Below are positions 14,718 to 21,749 of a DNA stretch of 28,067 bases, in pieces (the first letter of the stretch is position 1; every line of letters starts with the position of its first letter). The DNA comes from JACDET01 sp038253825 (GTDB lineage: Bacteria > Patescibacteriota > Microgenomatia > Levybacterales > UBA12049): NCBI GenBank assembly GCA_038253825.1, contig JBBSGT010000014.1, forward strand, positions 1-28,067, read 5' to 3'. The notes below the pieces were generated by a model that worked only from the letters and a program-made list of their open reading frames with translations, was not told where the DNA came from and ran no database searches. Both the position numbers and the translations under genes were made by a program.

Positions 14718-15911
14718 TTATCTAATTTTTGACGAAAGGTATGCTTCAATCGCATTTGCTGCTTGTTTTGCTCCGCCTGTTTCTTGGAGGGTGTTTTGAA
14801 TTTTTTTAACGGAAGTATGATAAGTGTTGTCTGTCAAAACTTTTTCTATCGCATCCAAAAGTATTCTCTTTGTTACCTTTTCTTGCTTCAGATATATTCC
14901 TGCTCCAAGCTCTTGGATTCGTTGGGCATTAAAAGCTTGTTCGTACATTTGGGGAATAAGAATCATCGGCACACCAAAATACATACTTTCATTCACACTA
15001 TTCATACCAGCGTGTGTTACAAATACAGCAGCTCTTTTCAGTACGTCTATTTGCGGAATATGATTTTTGATAATCATATTGTCTGGAATTGTTGGCAGGT
15101 CATTAAGAGAAAAACGATGACCTAGTGACATAACTACCTGATAAGGGGTGTTTTTGAATGTTTCGATGCAGAGACGATAAAAAGCAAGATTGTCATTAAA
15201 TATCGTTCCCGTCGAAATATAGATGATCTTTTTGTTTGTGTTGAGAATTTTAACAAAATCAACATTTTCACTTCTTGCATTTATAGAAGGGCCCACAAAA
15301 GTAAAAGATTTATCAAAGCTCTCAGAAACAGGTTGAAAATACGAAGAGGTAAAGACAATATTTAATTTTTCTTTGCTGAGAAGAAATTCGTTTATTGTAT
15401 TTGTCTTAAAACCATAACGTTTGCCAAGTTTATGGTATTTATACAAAGCTTGCAGAAAGATATGTCTTGTAGACAGTGCTTTGGTAAGACTTGCTAGATA
15501 AAAGGAAAGATTTTTTTGAAAGATCTTATTATTAAATGCAAGCGTAGTGAAAAATGATACAGCTGGAATATGCAATGTATTGGATACTGTTTTTCCCCAG
15601 AGCGCTACTGTATCGTATGCAATACAATCCACTTTCTCTTTTTCAAGTTCAGAAAGAAGTGGTGGTGTAAGATCGTCGGTAAGATCCATGATAAGTTTGC
15701 CAAAAAGGGCTGGGTTTTTGCTGATTCTTCGATCGGATTCAATAGCCGTTGGATATTTTCTATAGATTACTCCGGCTGACTCAATTTGTGTTCTAAATTC
15801 ATCACGCGAATAATAGATAACCGTATGACCTCTATCGATTAACTCTTTTGCTACTCCGAGTGTTGGATTGGTATGTCCTTGTGCAGGTAAACTAAAGAAA
15901 ACAAATCGCAT
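14718..15911 (-). CDS. GT1-family glycosyltransferase (MGT/UGT-like, GT-B fold)
   Basis: The 397-residue protein begins FVFFSLPAQGHTNPTLGVA (3-21), the acceptor-side start typical of UDP-glucosyl/glucuronosyl and macrolide glycosyltransferases. IIYISTGTIFND (229-240) opens the C-terminal Rossmann domain. VTHAGMNSVNESMYFGVPMI (298-317) with QMYEQAFNAQRI is the nucleotide-sugar-binding PSPG-like region, where His300 contacts the diphosphate. Such enzymes glycosylate lipids, carotenoids or small molecules. The target here is not evident. It lies between division genes on the opposite strand, so it is probably expressed independently of them. A TAGAAT box 10 nt before the ATG is a weak promoter candidate. 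Confidence 0.85.
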   Translation of the reverse strand: MRFVFFSLPAQGHTNPTLGVAKELIDRGHTVIYYSRDEFRTQIESAGVIYRKYPTAIESDRRISKNPALFGKLIMDLTDDLTPPLLSELEKEKVDCIAYDTVALWGKTVSNTLHIPAVSFFTTLAFNNKIFQKNLSFYLASLTKALSTRHIFLQALYKYHKLGKRYGFKTNTINEFLLSKEKLNIVFTSSYFQPVSESFDKSFTFVGPSINARSENVDFVKILNTNKKIIYISTGTIFNDNLAFYRLCIETFKNTPYQVVMSLGHRFSLNDLPTIPDNMIIKNHIPQIDVLKRAAVFVTHAGMNSVNESMYFGVPMILIPQMYEQAFNAQRIQELGAGIYLKQEKVTKRILLDAIEKVLTDNTYHTSVKKIQNTLQETGGAKQAANAIEAYLSSKIR

Positions 15912-15960
15912 TATAAATTTAATTCTACCATATGAAGAGTTAGTGCATGAGCCATGCTAG

Positions 15961-15969
15961 TGCTATACT
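15961..15969 (+). promoter_or_regulatory. Extended -10, leaderless promoter of murG
   Basis: TGCTATACT (TGn plus TATACT) lies 7 nt before the ATG at 15977. It lies inside the longer open frame that begins at 15947, and so supports the downstream start for murG. Confidence 0.65.
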
Positions 15970-15976
15970 TAAGTAT

Positions 15977-17107
15977 ATGAAGGTATTGATTGCGGTTGGC
16001 GGTGGTGGGCATTTTTCTCCTGCCTTGGCTGTGATTAAAGAGATGCCTAAGGATTGGGATGTTTTACTCGTCGGTCGCAAACATGCTTTTGAGGGAGATC
16101 AAGCCCTCTCACTGGAGTATCAAACCGCACAGAGACTCCATCTGGCTTTTGAAGCATTGACGACTGGAAGATTGCAACGAAAATTTAGTGGACGTTCACT
16201 TTTATCGATTCTGAAAATTCCCGCAGGATTCGCACAAGCAAATATGATTCTGCTTCGATACAAACCTGATGTCGTGCTTTCTTTTGGTGGGTATGTTGCA
16301 GTTCCGGTCGTTGTTGCAGCAGCGACGCAACGAATTCCGGTTGTCATCCATGAACAGACGTTGCATGCTGGCCTTGCCAATAAAATTTCGGCTAAATTTG
16401 CGACAAAAATCTGTCTTTCATGGCCCGAATCAGCTCGCTACTTTCCCAAGGAGAAAATTGTCTTTACTGGCAATCCCTTGCGTAAAGAATTCCTTGTGCC
16501 TGCAAAAGTACCAAGTCAAAAGCAAGCAAATTCTGATAAACTTTTATATATAACTGGTGGAAGTGGTGGAGCACATGGCATCAATGTCCTAATTGCCGGC
16601 TGTCTAGAAAAATTGTTGGAAAAATATACAATTATTCATCAGACAGGTGATTCAAAGCGGTATTCGGATTTTGATCATTTGAAAGATCGACGGTCGCAAT
16701 TGCCTGAGCATTTGCAGAAGAAATACGTGCTTAAGAAATTTATCGATTCTGAAGATGTTATACATGTTTTATCACAAGCAGATTTGGTCATTGCCAGATC
16801 AGGAATTAATACGGTGACAGAACTTTTATATCTTGGTAAACCCAGTCTCTTTATCCCTTTGCCTTATGGCCAACAGAACGAGCAGGCTGCCAACGCAGCC
16901 TTTGTCAAAAAAAATGGTTTGGCAGAGATAGTAAACCAATCGACTGCGTCGTCTGAGAGATTGCTTGAAACAATTAACAATATGACAGAACACCTAGGAA
17001 ATTATACAAAGCATGCCTTGGATGCGAGACAACTTATTCATACAGATGCGGCAGAGAATATTTTAAAGGAGGTAGCATATGCAAAAGAAAAAAAGTCTAC
17101 CACGTAA
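15977..17107 (+). CDS. murG: Lipid II synthase, UDP-N-acetylglucosamine transferase (MurG)
   Basis: MurG adds GlcNAc to lipid I to form lipid II on the cytoplasmic face of the membrane. With the chosen start it has 376 residues and begins MKVLIAVGGGGHFSPAL, where the GGxGGH loop sits at the usual distance from the N-terminus. The longer frame from 15947 would put a promoter inside the gene. Further motifs are SFGGYVAVP, VIHEQTLHAGLANK, GNPLRKEF, ITGGSGGAHG, RSGINTVTELLYLGKPS and LPYGQQNEQAANA, which form the UDP-GlcNAc site. Its 3' end overlaps the FtsQ-like gene by 29 nt. The Shine-Dalgarno for that gene lies within the murG reading frame. Confidence 0.93.
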   Translation: MKVLIAVGGGGHFSPALAVIKEMPKDWDVLLVGRKHAFEGDQALSLEYQTAQRLHLAFEALTTGRLQRKFSGRSLLSILKIPAGFAQANMILLRYKPDVVLSFGGYVAVPVVVAAATQRIPVVIHEQTLHAGLANKISAKFATKICLSWPESARYFPKEKIVFTGNPLRKEFLVPAKVPSQKQANSDKLLYITGGSGGAHGINVLIAGCLEKLLEKYTIIHQTGDSKRYSDFDHLKDRRSQLPEHLQKKYVLKKFIDSEDVIHVLSQADLVIARSGINTVTELLYLGKPSLFIPLPYGQQNEQAANAAFVKKNGLAEIVNQSTASSERLLETINNMTEHLGNYTKHALDARQLIHTDAAENILKEVAYAKEKKSTT

Positions 17108-17525
17108 AAGAAAGCGATTTTTTAAAAAAATATTTTTTATTAGTCTTAGTGTTTTGGTAGTTGTCATTCTGGGAAGCGGTGGTCTTTATTATGTCTATCT
17201 ACAAAAAACAAGTAAACTTCAGATTGTCATACCACTTGCTGCGAAACCAGTTATGCGAAGTGAACAACAGGATATAGCCTATACGGAATTACAAAAAGAT
17301 TTGCAGGGTGAGAATATAGCTTTCTCATCCATAACCAAAGAAAAAGATGGGTCTTTTAAAGTTACATTACAGCAAGGGGGTGTGGTGACATTTTCTTCTC
17401 AAAAAGATATAATGACGCAAATAGCCTCTTTACAATACATCCTTTCACATCTTACAATGGAAGGTAAGCTGTTTTCACAGTTAGATTTGCGGTTTGAGAA
17501 GCCAGTTATTAAGTTACGCGGATAA
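17079..17525 (+). CDS. Very short FtsQ/DivIB-like division protein
   Basis: The 148-residue bitopic protein has a strongly basic start (KKKSLPRKRKRFFKK), one membrane segment at about residues 17-39, and an extracytoplasmic part of some 105 residues. The end segment FSSQKDIMTQIASLQYILSHL...LDLRFEKPVIK resembles the C-terminal end of FtsQ ('i.DLRy.nrvvvr'). The position between murG and ftsA is the standard ftsQ site. FtsQ is usually 230-280 residues with a POTRA domain next to the membrane. That domain seems missing, so this would be a reduced version. A strong AAAGGAGGT Shine-Dalgarno at 17065-17073 sets the start. Another possibility is an unrelated small envelope protein, but position and tail favour FtsQ. 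Confidence 0.65.
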   Translation: MQKKKSLPRKRKRFFKKIFFISLSVLVVVILGSGGLYYVYLQKTSKLQIVIPLAAKPVMRSEQQDIAYTELQKDLQGENIAFSSITKEKDGSFKVTLQQGGVVTFSSQKDIMTQIASLQYILSHLTMEGKLFSQLDLRFEKPVIKLRG

Positions 17526-17558
17526 CAAGTATGTTTTCGCGTATTTCACCGATATATT

Positions 17559-18833
17559 ATGGAAGGAAGAATTATTGTCGCTATAGATGTAGGTACGTAT
17601 AAAATTGTTACCGTTATCGCCAAAGTTGTCGAAAATGTTATCAGTGTTCTCGGGGTTTCCGAAGTTAAGTCGCAGGGTATTCGTAAAGGTCAAGTTGTGG
17701 ATATCGAAGAAGCAGTCCATGCAATTAACGCTTCACTTGAATCAGCTGAGCGTATGGCCGGTTATTCTGCGTCCCATGTGATGGTTTCACTTGGAGGCAG
17801 TCAGATCGACTGCCAAAACTCACGAGGTGTAGTAGCCGTTGCTACGCCAAATGGCGAGATTAGTGAGAGCGATCTTCAACGGGTGATCGATGCAGCCAAA
17901 GCGATCTCCATTCCTTCCACACGAGACATCATCCACGTTCTTCCCCGCAATTACATTGTCGATGGCCAAGAGGGCATCAAGGATCCCGTCGGTATGGCTG
18001 GAACTCGTCTTGAGGTAGATACACATATTGTCACGGCCAATACTGTTTCTCTCCGAAACCTTGAAAAAGCTTTCTCAGAAGTCGGCGTTGATGTCGACAG
18101 TTTTGCTTTTAGTGGGTATGCCAGTTCTCTTGCAGTTCTTTCTGACACAGAAAAAGAACTTGGGGTTGTCCTTGTAGACATCGGTGCCGGAACAACTGAC
18201 ATTTCCGTTTATACAGAGGGTTCAGTAGCCTATTCTTCGGTGCTTGCAATCGGTGCGAGGCATGTAACCAATGATTTAGCAATCGGTCTTCGCATCTCAC
18301 TGGAAAGCGCAGAGAAGATCAAACTCTTTTTCTCCCAAACCCAAAGCAAACGCATTGTTCGTTCGGAAGATGAACCGAAAGAACAAAAGCCATCTGATGA
18401 AGTCGATCTTTCTTCCCTTAATTTATCAGAAGATATCCGCAAAGTCAGTCAAAAGACACTCGTTGACGGTATCATCCGCCCTCGTCTCAATGAAATTTGT
18501 ACGATGATTGCGCTTGAGATCAAGAAGAGCGGATTTGCTGCACAAACGCCGGCTGGTGTGGTCTTCACCGGAGGAGGAGCATTAACAGTGGGGCTGCGTG
18601 AAGCAGCACGACGAACACTCGCTATGCCAGTCCGCATTGGTATGCCGACCGATGTGAAAGGTATTATCGACGAAGTCCAACATCCTGCATTTTCTACAGC
18701 CGTTGGTTTAGTTAGATATGGTATGAGTATAGGCTCTACCAAACAAACCTCACGATTCTCAATGGGTGGTGGCATGGGTGCTTCCAAGGCATTCAAGAAA
18801 ATCATAAATCTCATAAAAACCTTCATACCGTAA
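17559..18833 (+). CDS. ftsA: Cell division protein FtsA
   Basis: FtsA is the actin-like ATPase that anchors FtsZ to the membrane. The 424-residue protein has phosphate-1 motif AIDVGTYKIV (8-17), the SHS2-type 1C domain at roughly 85-160, phosphate-2 motif LVDIGAGTTDISVY (205-218), and adenosine motif VVFTGGGALTVGL. The C-terminus, ASKAFKKIINLIKTFIP, is a classic amphipathic membrane-targeting helix. It is separated by a Gly-rich linker (FSMGGGMGAS). It starts 33 nt after the FtsQ-like gene and is separated from ftsZ by 57 nt that hold a separate promoter-like sequence. Confidence 0.96.
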   Translation: MEGRIIVAIDVGTYKIVTVIAKVVENVISVLGVSEVKSQGIRKGQVVDIEEAVHAINASLESAERMAGYSASHVMVSLGGSQIDCQNSRGVVAVATPNGEISESDLQRVIDAAKAISIPSTRDIIHVLPRNYIVDGQEGIKDPVGMAGTRLEVDTHIVTANTVSLRNLEKAFSEVGVDVDSFAFSGYASSLAVLSDTEKELGVVLVDIGAGTTDISVYTEGSVAYSSVLAIGARHVTNDLAIGLRISLESAEKIKLFFSQTQSKRIVRSEDEPKEQKPSDEVDLSSLNLSEDIRKVSQKTLVDGIIRPRLNEICTMIALEIKKSGFAAQTPAGVVFTGGGALTVGLREAARRTLAMPVRIGMPTDVKGIIDEVQHPAFSTAVGLVRYGMSIGSTKQTSRFSMGGGMGASKAFKKIINLIKTFIP

Positions 18834-18854
18834 TTTCTGTTATTGCATTTGGCT

Positions 18855-18883
18855 TTGACATCTGTTAGCATTTGAGCAACACT
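18855..18883 (+). promoter_or_regulatory. Candidate leaderless promoter of ftsZ
   Basis: A perfect -35 TTGACA (18855-18860) in the ftsA-ftsZ gap is followed, at 17-nt spacing, by AACACT (18878-18883), which is only 3 of 6 against consensus but keeps the key A and T. The expected +1 is 18890-18891, the ftsZ ATG. No Shine-Dalgarno is seen. Confidence 0.45.
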
Positions 18884-18890
18884 CAGTACT

Positions 18891-20135
18891 ATGTTAATTA
18901 AGCCTCAATCTACAAATTTTGCGAAAATCCGTGTCATGGGAATTGGCGGTGGTGGTAGTAATGCTATCGGTTCTATGATTGCCAGCGGAGCTATTCAAAA
19001 TGTCGATTTCGTGGCTGTCAATACTGATGCACAAGCACTCCTTCTCAACAAAGCTGATACCAAAATTCAAATCGGAGAAGCCTTTACCAAGGGACTTGGT
19101 TCTGGCGGTGATCCTGAGATCGGTCGGGAATCGGCTGAAGAATCACGTGAGAAAATCAAACATGCACTTGAAGGATCAGACATGGTCTTTCTCACCTGTG
19201 GTATGGGTGGCGGCACGGGGACAGGCGCGACACCTATCGTTGCAGAAGTTGCCAAGGAAGTCGGTGCATTGACCGTGGCTGTTGTGACCAAGCCGTTTAT
19301 GTTTGAAGGGACCAGACGGATGGTCAGTGCAGAGGAGGGAATTGACAGCCTTAAAGATAAAGTCGATACACTCATCGTCATCCCAAATCAACGCATTCTC
19401 GATGTCGTTGATCGCAAACTTTCACTTCTGGATGCATTCAAAGTTGCTGATTCAGTGCTCACGCAAGGAGTACAGGGAATTTCAGAAATCATTACACAGC
19501 CCGGTTTGATTAACGTCGATTTCGCTGATGTCCGAAATATTATGGTAAATGCTGGTTCGGCACTCATGGGTATCGGTTCCGGGATCGGTGAGAACAGAGC
19601 GCAGACAGCAGCTCGTTCTGCGATCGCTTCACCACTTCTTGAGATCTCAATGGACGGCGCACGTGGTGTGCTTTTCAACGTGGTGGGTGGGCAGGATCTC
19701 ACCATGACAGAAGTTGACGAAGCTGCCAAGATCATCTCAGCCGCAGCAGATCCGGATGCCAACATCATCTTCGGTGCAACGATTGATGAATCGATGCACG
19801 ATCAGATTCGTATTACGGTCGTTGCGACCGGATTTGATCAAGCCAAACAGCGTTTGCAACAATTTGTCATCCCCCAACCAACCCCTGAAATTTCTCAAAC
19901 CCCTTTGAGTCGTCAGGATCCATTCCTTCAAGGAATTCAAAACAACAATAATAACAACCAACAACAGCAGCAACCCCAATCTCAGCCACAGCCACAGCAG
20001 TCAAATGATGACGATCAGCACCAGCCACCAATTATGCAACAGTCCCGGCAACAACAGCAAGATGATGAAAGGAAATCAGAAAAAAGCGCCGAAGACGAAT
20101 GGGATATCCCTGCATTTCTGAGACAGAGAAATTAA
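18891..20135 (+). CDS. ftsZ: Cell division protein FtsZ
   Basis: FtsZ is the tubulin-like GTPase that forms the Z-ring. In this 414-residue protein the nucleotide-binding loops MGIGGGGSNAIGSMI (16-30) and tubulin signature GGGTGTG (106-112) are intact. The T7 synergy loop NVDFADV (208-214) holds the catalytic Asp residues. After the globular core (to about 330) comes an unusually Gln/Asn-rich linker with long Asn and Gln runs (about 345-392). The conserved C-terminal peptide follows as EWDIPAFLRQRN, which binds FtsA. The gene is followed by a strong intrinsic terminator 29 nt after its stop, ending the division cluster. Confidence 0.98.
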   Translation: MLIKPQSTNFAKIRVMGIGGGGSNAIGSMIASGAIQNVDFVAVNTDAQALLLNKADTKIQIGEAFTKGLGSGGDPEIGRESAEESREKIKHALEGSDMVFLTCGMGGGTGTGATPIVAEVAKEVGALTVAVVTKPFMFEGTRRMVSAEEGIDSLKDKVDTLIVIPNQRILDVVDRKLSLLDAFKVADSVLTQGVQGISEIITQPGLINVDFADVRNIMVNAGSALMGIGSGIGENRAQTAARSAIASPLLEISMDGARGVLFNVVGGQDLTMTEVDEAAKIISAAADPDANIIFGATIDESMHDQIRITVVATGFDQAKQRLQQFVIPQPTPEISQTPLSRQDPFLQGIQNNNNNNQQQQQPQSQPQPQQSNDDDQHQPPIMQQSRQQQQDDERKSEKSAEDEWDIPAFLRQRN

Positions 20136-20163
20136 AGCTAAATAGCTCATACAGCTAACAGAG

Positions 20164-20187
20164 AAGCGCCTCACGAGGCGCTTTTTT
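20164..20187 (+). terminator. Intrinsic terminator after ftsZ
   Basis: AAGCGCCT (20164-20171), a CACG loop and AGGCGCTT (20176-20183) make an 8-bp GC-rich stem. It is followed by a T-run ending at 20187. This is a textbook Rho-independent terminator 29 nt after the ftsZ stop codon. Confidence 0.9.
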
Positions 20188-20202
20188 CTTGGCTTTCAAA
20201 GT

Positions 20203-20236
20203 ACGGTTATAGATTAACGGATAGGTTAATAACCGT
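20203..20236. promoter_or_regulatory. Probable operator: inverted repeat upstream of the HTH gene
   Basis: ACGGTTAT (20203-20210) and ATAACCGT (20229-20236) are an exact 8-bp inverted repeat with an 18-nt spacer. The spacer's end adds a second palindrome, GGTTAATAACC (20224-20234). The centre-to-centre spacing and the position 8 nt before an HTH gene fit an autoregulatory binding site. Which protein binds it is unknown. Confidence 0.5.
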
Positions 20237-20244
20237 CAAGCTGT

Positions 20245-20397
20245 ATGAGCAAACAAAAACTACAACGAAATCAAGAAATCTACGCGAAACACAAGCAAGG
20301 CAAGTCAATGTATGCCTTAGCTCTGGAGTACCAAATCACCCAACCTGCAGTATTCAAGATCATCAAGCGTGAACAAAAGAAGGAGGTTAAATCATGA
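20245..20397 (+). CDS. Small helix-turn-helix protein (50 aa)
   Basis: This short gene encodes 50 residues (MSKQKLQRNQEIYAKHKQ...). The segment from about residue 10 to 42 (QEIYAKHKQGKSMYALALEY, then QITQPAVFKIIKREQ) reads as a helix-turn-helix of the resolvase/Mor type, 'Y..G.s...lA..y.is...v..ii'. It is highly basic with no other domain. The stop overlaps the ATG of the next gene (ATGA), so the two are translationally coupled, and an AAGGAGG inside its 3' end serves that gene. It is the first gene of the phage-like module and probably its regulator. No clear Shine-Dalgarno precedes it. Its start lies in one arm of a 12-bp inverted repeat. Confidence 0.65.
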   Translation: MSKQKLQRNQEIYAKHKQGKSMYALALEYQITQPAVFKIIKREQKKEVKS

Positions 20398-21008
20398 CCG
20401 ACTTCACTCAGCCACAGCCATTTGTAAGCTCAAGAATTAAAAGAATGAAAAGACGAGCTTTTATGAGAAAAATCTATCCTTTTATTGTATTTTTGATCGC
20501 AATTCTTATCATCTGCTTTATTTGTAGACAAAGAAGTATTGTAAAGCCTGTTTCGTATATCTCTAAAGCTCAAGCTGCCACTATAACAGAGGTTAGTAGA
20601 CCTTCTGTGACCCCTACAGCAACCATGCAAGAAGATAGAAGGATAACTACCCTCAGAAGTTTCTTTGAAGACAAATGCTCTCCCCTTGCTTCCTCTGCAG
20701 CAGATTTTATTGAAATAGCTGATACATACGGTCTGGATTGGACTTTGATGCCTGCAATTTCAGGAATAGAGTCAAATTTTGGAAAAAGGATGCCAAAAGG
20801 CTCAAATAACCCATTTGGGCTCGGAGGCGGAAATTTAATGAGGTTTCCGGCATTATATGACTCTATTGAGTACGAAGGAAAGCTCCTGTCCGAGAAATAT
20901 AAATTAGCTTCCAATCGCGCCATCGGATCTATTTACTGCCCAAGTTTTGAATGTAATCAGAATTGGGCAGTTATTGTTACTAATTTCTCAAAGGAGATAT
21001 TGAACTAA
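20394..21008 (+). CDS. Membrane-anchored muramidase/glucosaminidase-like protein
   Basis: The 204-residue protein has a basic N-terminus, one membrane segment at about residues 27-45, and a Thr/Pro-rich stretch (65-80). A lysozyme-fold domain follows: ADFIEIADTYGLDWTLMPAISGIESNFGKRMPKGSNNPFGLGGG. Glu126 in GIESNFG is the likely catalytic acid, and FPALYDSIEYEGKLL resembles the substrate-groove segment of glucosaminidase and lytic transglycosylase families. It should act on peptidoglycan from the membrane surface. In a phage or conjugative element it could open the wall for DNA entry or release. It is preceded by a strong AAGGAGG and coupled to the HTH gene. Confidence 0.7.
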   Translation: MTDFTQPQPFVSSRIKRMKRRAFMRKIYPFIVFLIAILIICFICRQRSIVKPVSYISKAQAATITEVSRPSVTPTATMQEDRRITTLRSFFEDKCSPLASSAADFIEIADTYGLDWTLMPAISGIESNFGKRMPKGSNNPFGLGGGNLMRFPALYDSIEYEGKLLSEKYKLASNRAIGSIYCPSFECNQNWAVIVTNFSKEILN

Positions 21009-21010
21009 CT

Positions 21011-21229
21011 ATGATCAGACGCAGATTTTCAAAATCAAGAACCGATCTATCAGGACTTGCTTCTTATATTCTAAAACCTGAACGAGATTGGTGCAGAAAT
21101 AAGGGTTGTTTAAAAACAGTCAGTATGAAAGTCGCAAAGTTTTCAAAGGATAAATTAGGAGTTGTTTTGTGCTGGGACTGCCAAAGGCTTGATCCCGAAG
21201 AAAGGAGCATTGTTGATGAAAACGAATAA
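21011..21229 (+). CDS. Small protein with Cys pairs, unknown function
   Basis: This 72-residue protein starts 2 nt after the muramidase-like gene, preceded by AAAGGAGA. It has DWCRNKGCLK near residues 27-36 and VLCWDCQRLD near 52-61. Four Cys in a C-x5-C...C-x2-C pattern suggest a zinc ribbon, as in small phage DNA- or protein-binding factors. The N-terminus is basic (MIRRRFSKSR). I do not recognise a family. Its end overlaps the next small gene by 14 nt. Confidence 0.55.
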   Translation: MIRRRFSKSRTDLSGLASYILKPERDWCRNKGCLKTVSMKVAKFSKDKLGVVLCWDCQRLDPEERSIVDENE

Positions 21230-21434
21230 CTTTTGTGTCTATTGCGAAAAAGAGAAAGCAGTCAAGCTCTGGAAAGAAACAAACGAGTACGTTTGTTTAC
21301 CATGCAGACTTTCTTTACTCGCTCAAGAATTTGAAGGGATTGCGAGCAAAGAAGATGTGGAGCAAGCAGAATATTACGCCAAATTATTGGATATACAAAT
21401 AGAAAAGGAGGAGGAAAAATATGCAACCAAGTGA
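21216..21434 (+). CDS. Small double-CxxC protein, unknown function
   Basis: The chosen start is the ATG at 21216 (72 residues, MKTNNFCVYCEK...), 8 nt after AAAGGAG. A longer frame from 21162 would overlap the upstream gene much further. CVYC (7-10) and CLPC (about 27-30) are 16 residues apart and form a likely zinc ribbon. The rest is an acidic helix that may form a coiled coil (KEDVEQAEYYAKLLDIQ and EKEEEKY). The next gene begins within its end and uses the AAGGAGGAGG found there. Function unknown. Confidence 0.6.
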   Translation: MKTNNFCVYCEKEKAVKLWKETNEYVCLPCRLSLLAQEFEGIASKEDVEQAEYYAKLLDIQIEKEEEKYATK

Positions 21435-21717
21435 AATAAAACTAGAAGAGTTTAGCAACTGCCCAGGTGCAAGCAAAATAAAGCACTTTCTTTATACACA
21501 TAACCTAAATCCTTATTTCGAAATTGTGGATATAGATGAAGAAAGATCTTATGCCTTCAAGAATGATCGGGATACATTGGTAATTTCAATTCTTCCTGGT
21601 CCAACAGAAGCGCAAGTTGCACTCGCTCTTGGATCAATGGCTGTTGAGTTTGGAGCAGATGAACATAACTGGAAAGCCATAGATGGTAAATATGTAGTCC
21701 GTTTATGGTGGGATTAA
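21421..21717 (+). CDS. Hypothetical phage-module protein
   Basis: This 98-residue acidic protein ends VVRLWWD. No family is recognised. It is a compact alpha/beta sequence with no membrane segment or Cys pair. Its ribosome binding site, AAGGAGGAGG at about 21405-21414, is among the strongest in the window. It overlaps the preceding gene by 14 nt and sits 32 nt before the AAA ATPase gene, so it belongs to the same operon. Confidence 0.6.
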   Translation: MQPSEIKLEEFSNCPGASKIKHFLYTHNLNPYFEIVDIDEERSYAFKNDRDTLVISILPGPTEAQVALALGSMAVEFGADEHNWKAIDGKYVVRLWWD

Positions 21718-21749
21718 AAATTTATTTTGAAAGGGGGTGAAAAAAATAT

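Larger units (their letters stand above)
20145..20250. repeat. 12-bp inverted repeat enclosing the ftsZ terminator and the start of the HTH gene
   Basis: GCTCATACAGCT at 20145-20156 and AGCTGTATGAGC at 20239-20250 are exact reverse complements, 82 nt apart. Between them lie the terminator hairpin and a second inverted repeat. The right arm contains the ATG of the 50-residue HTH gene (20245-20247). It marks the junction between the division cluster and the phage-like module and could be an operator pair, an RNA structure or a recombination scar. Confidence 0.65.

Noticed and set aside
18854..18892. TACTAT just before the ftsZ ATG as a -10 box
   Set aside because: It overlaps the start codon and lies 26 nt from the TTGACA. 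The weaker AACACT at 17-nt spacing fits better.
17820..19768. Several long antisense open frames opposite ftsA and ftsZ (60-140 codons)
   Set aside because: They mirror the codon bias of the strongly coding plus strand, have low-complexity Ser/Arg/Pro composition and no start signals. They are shadows.
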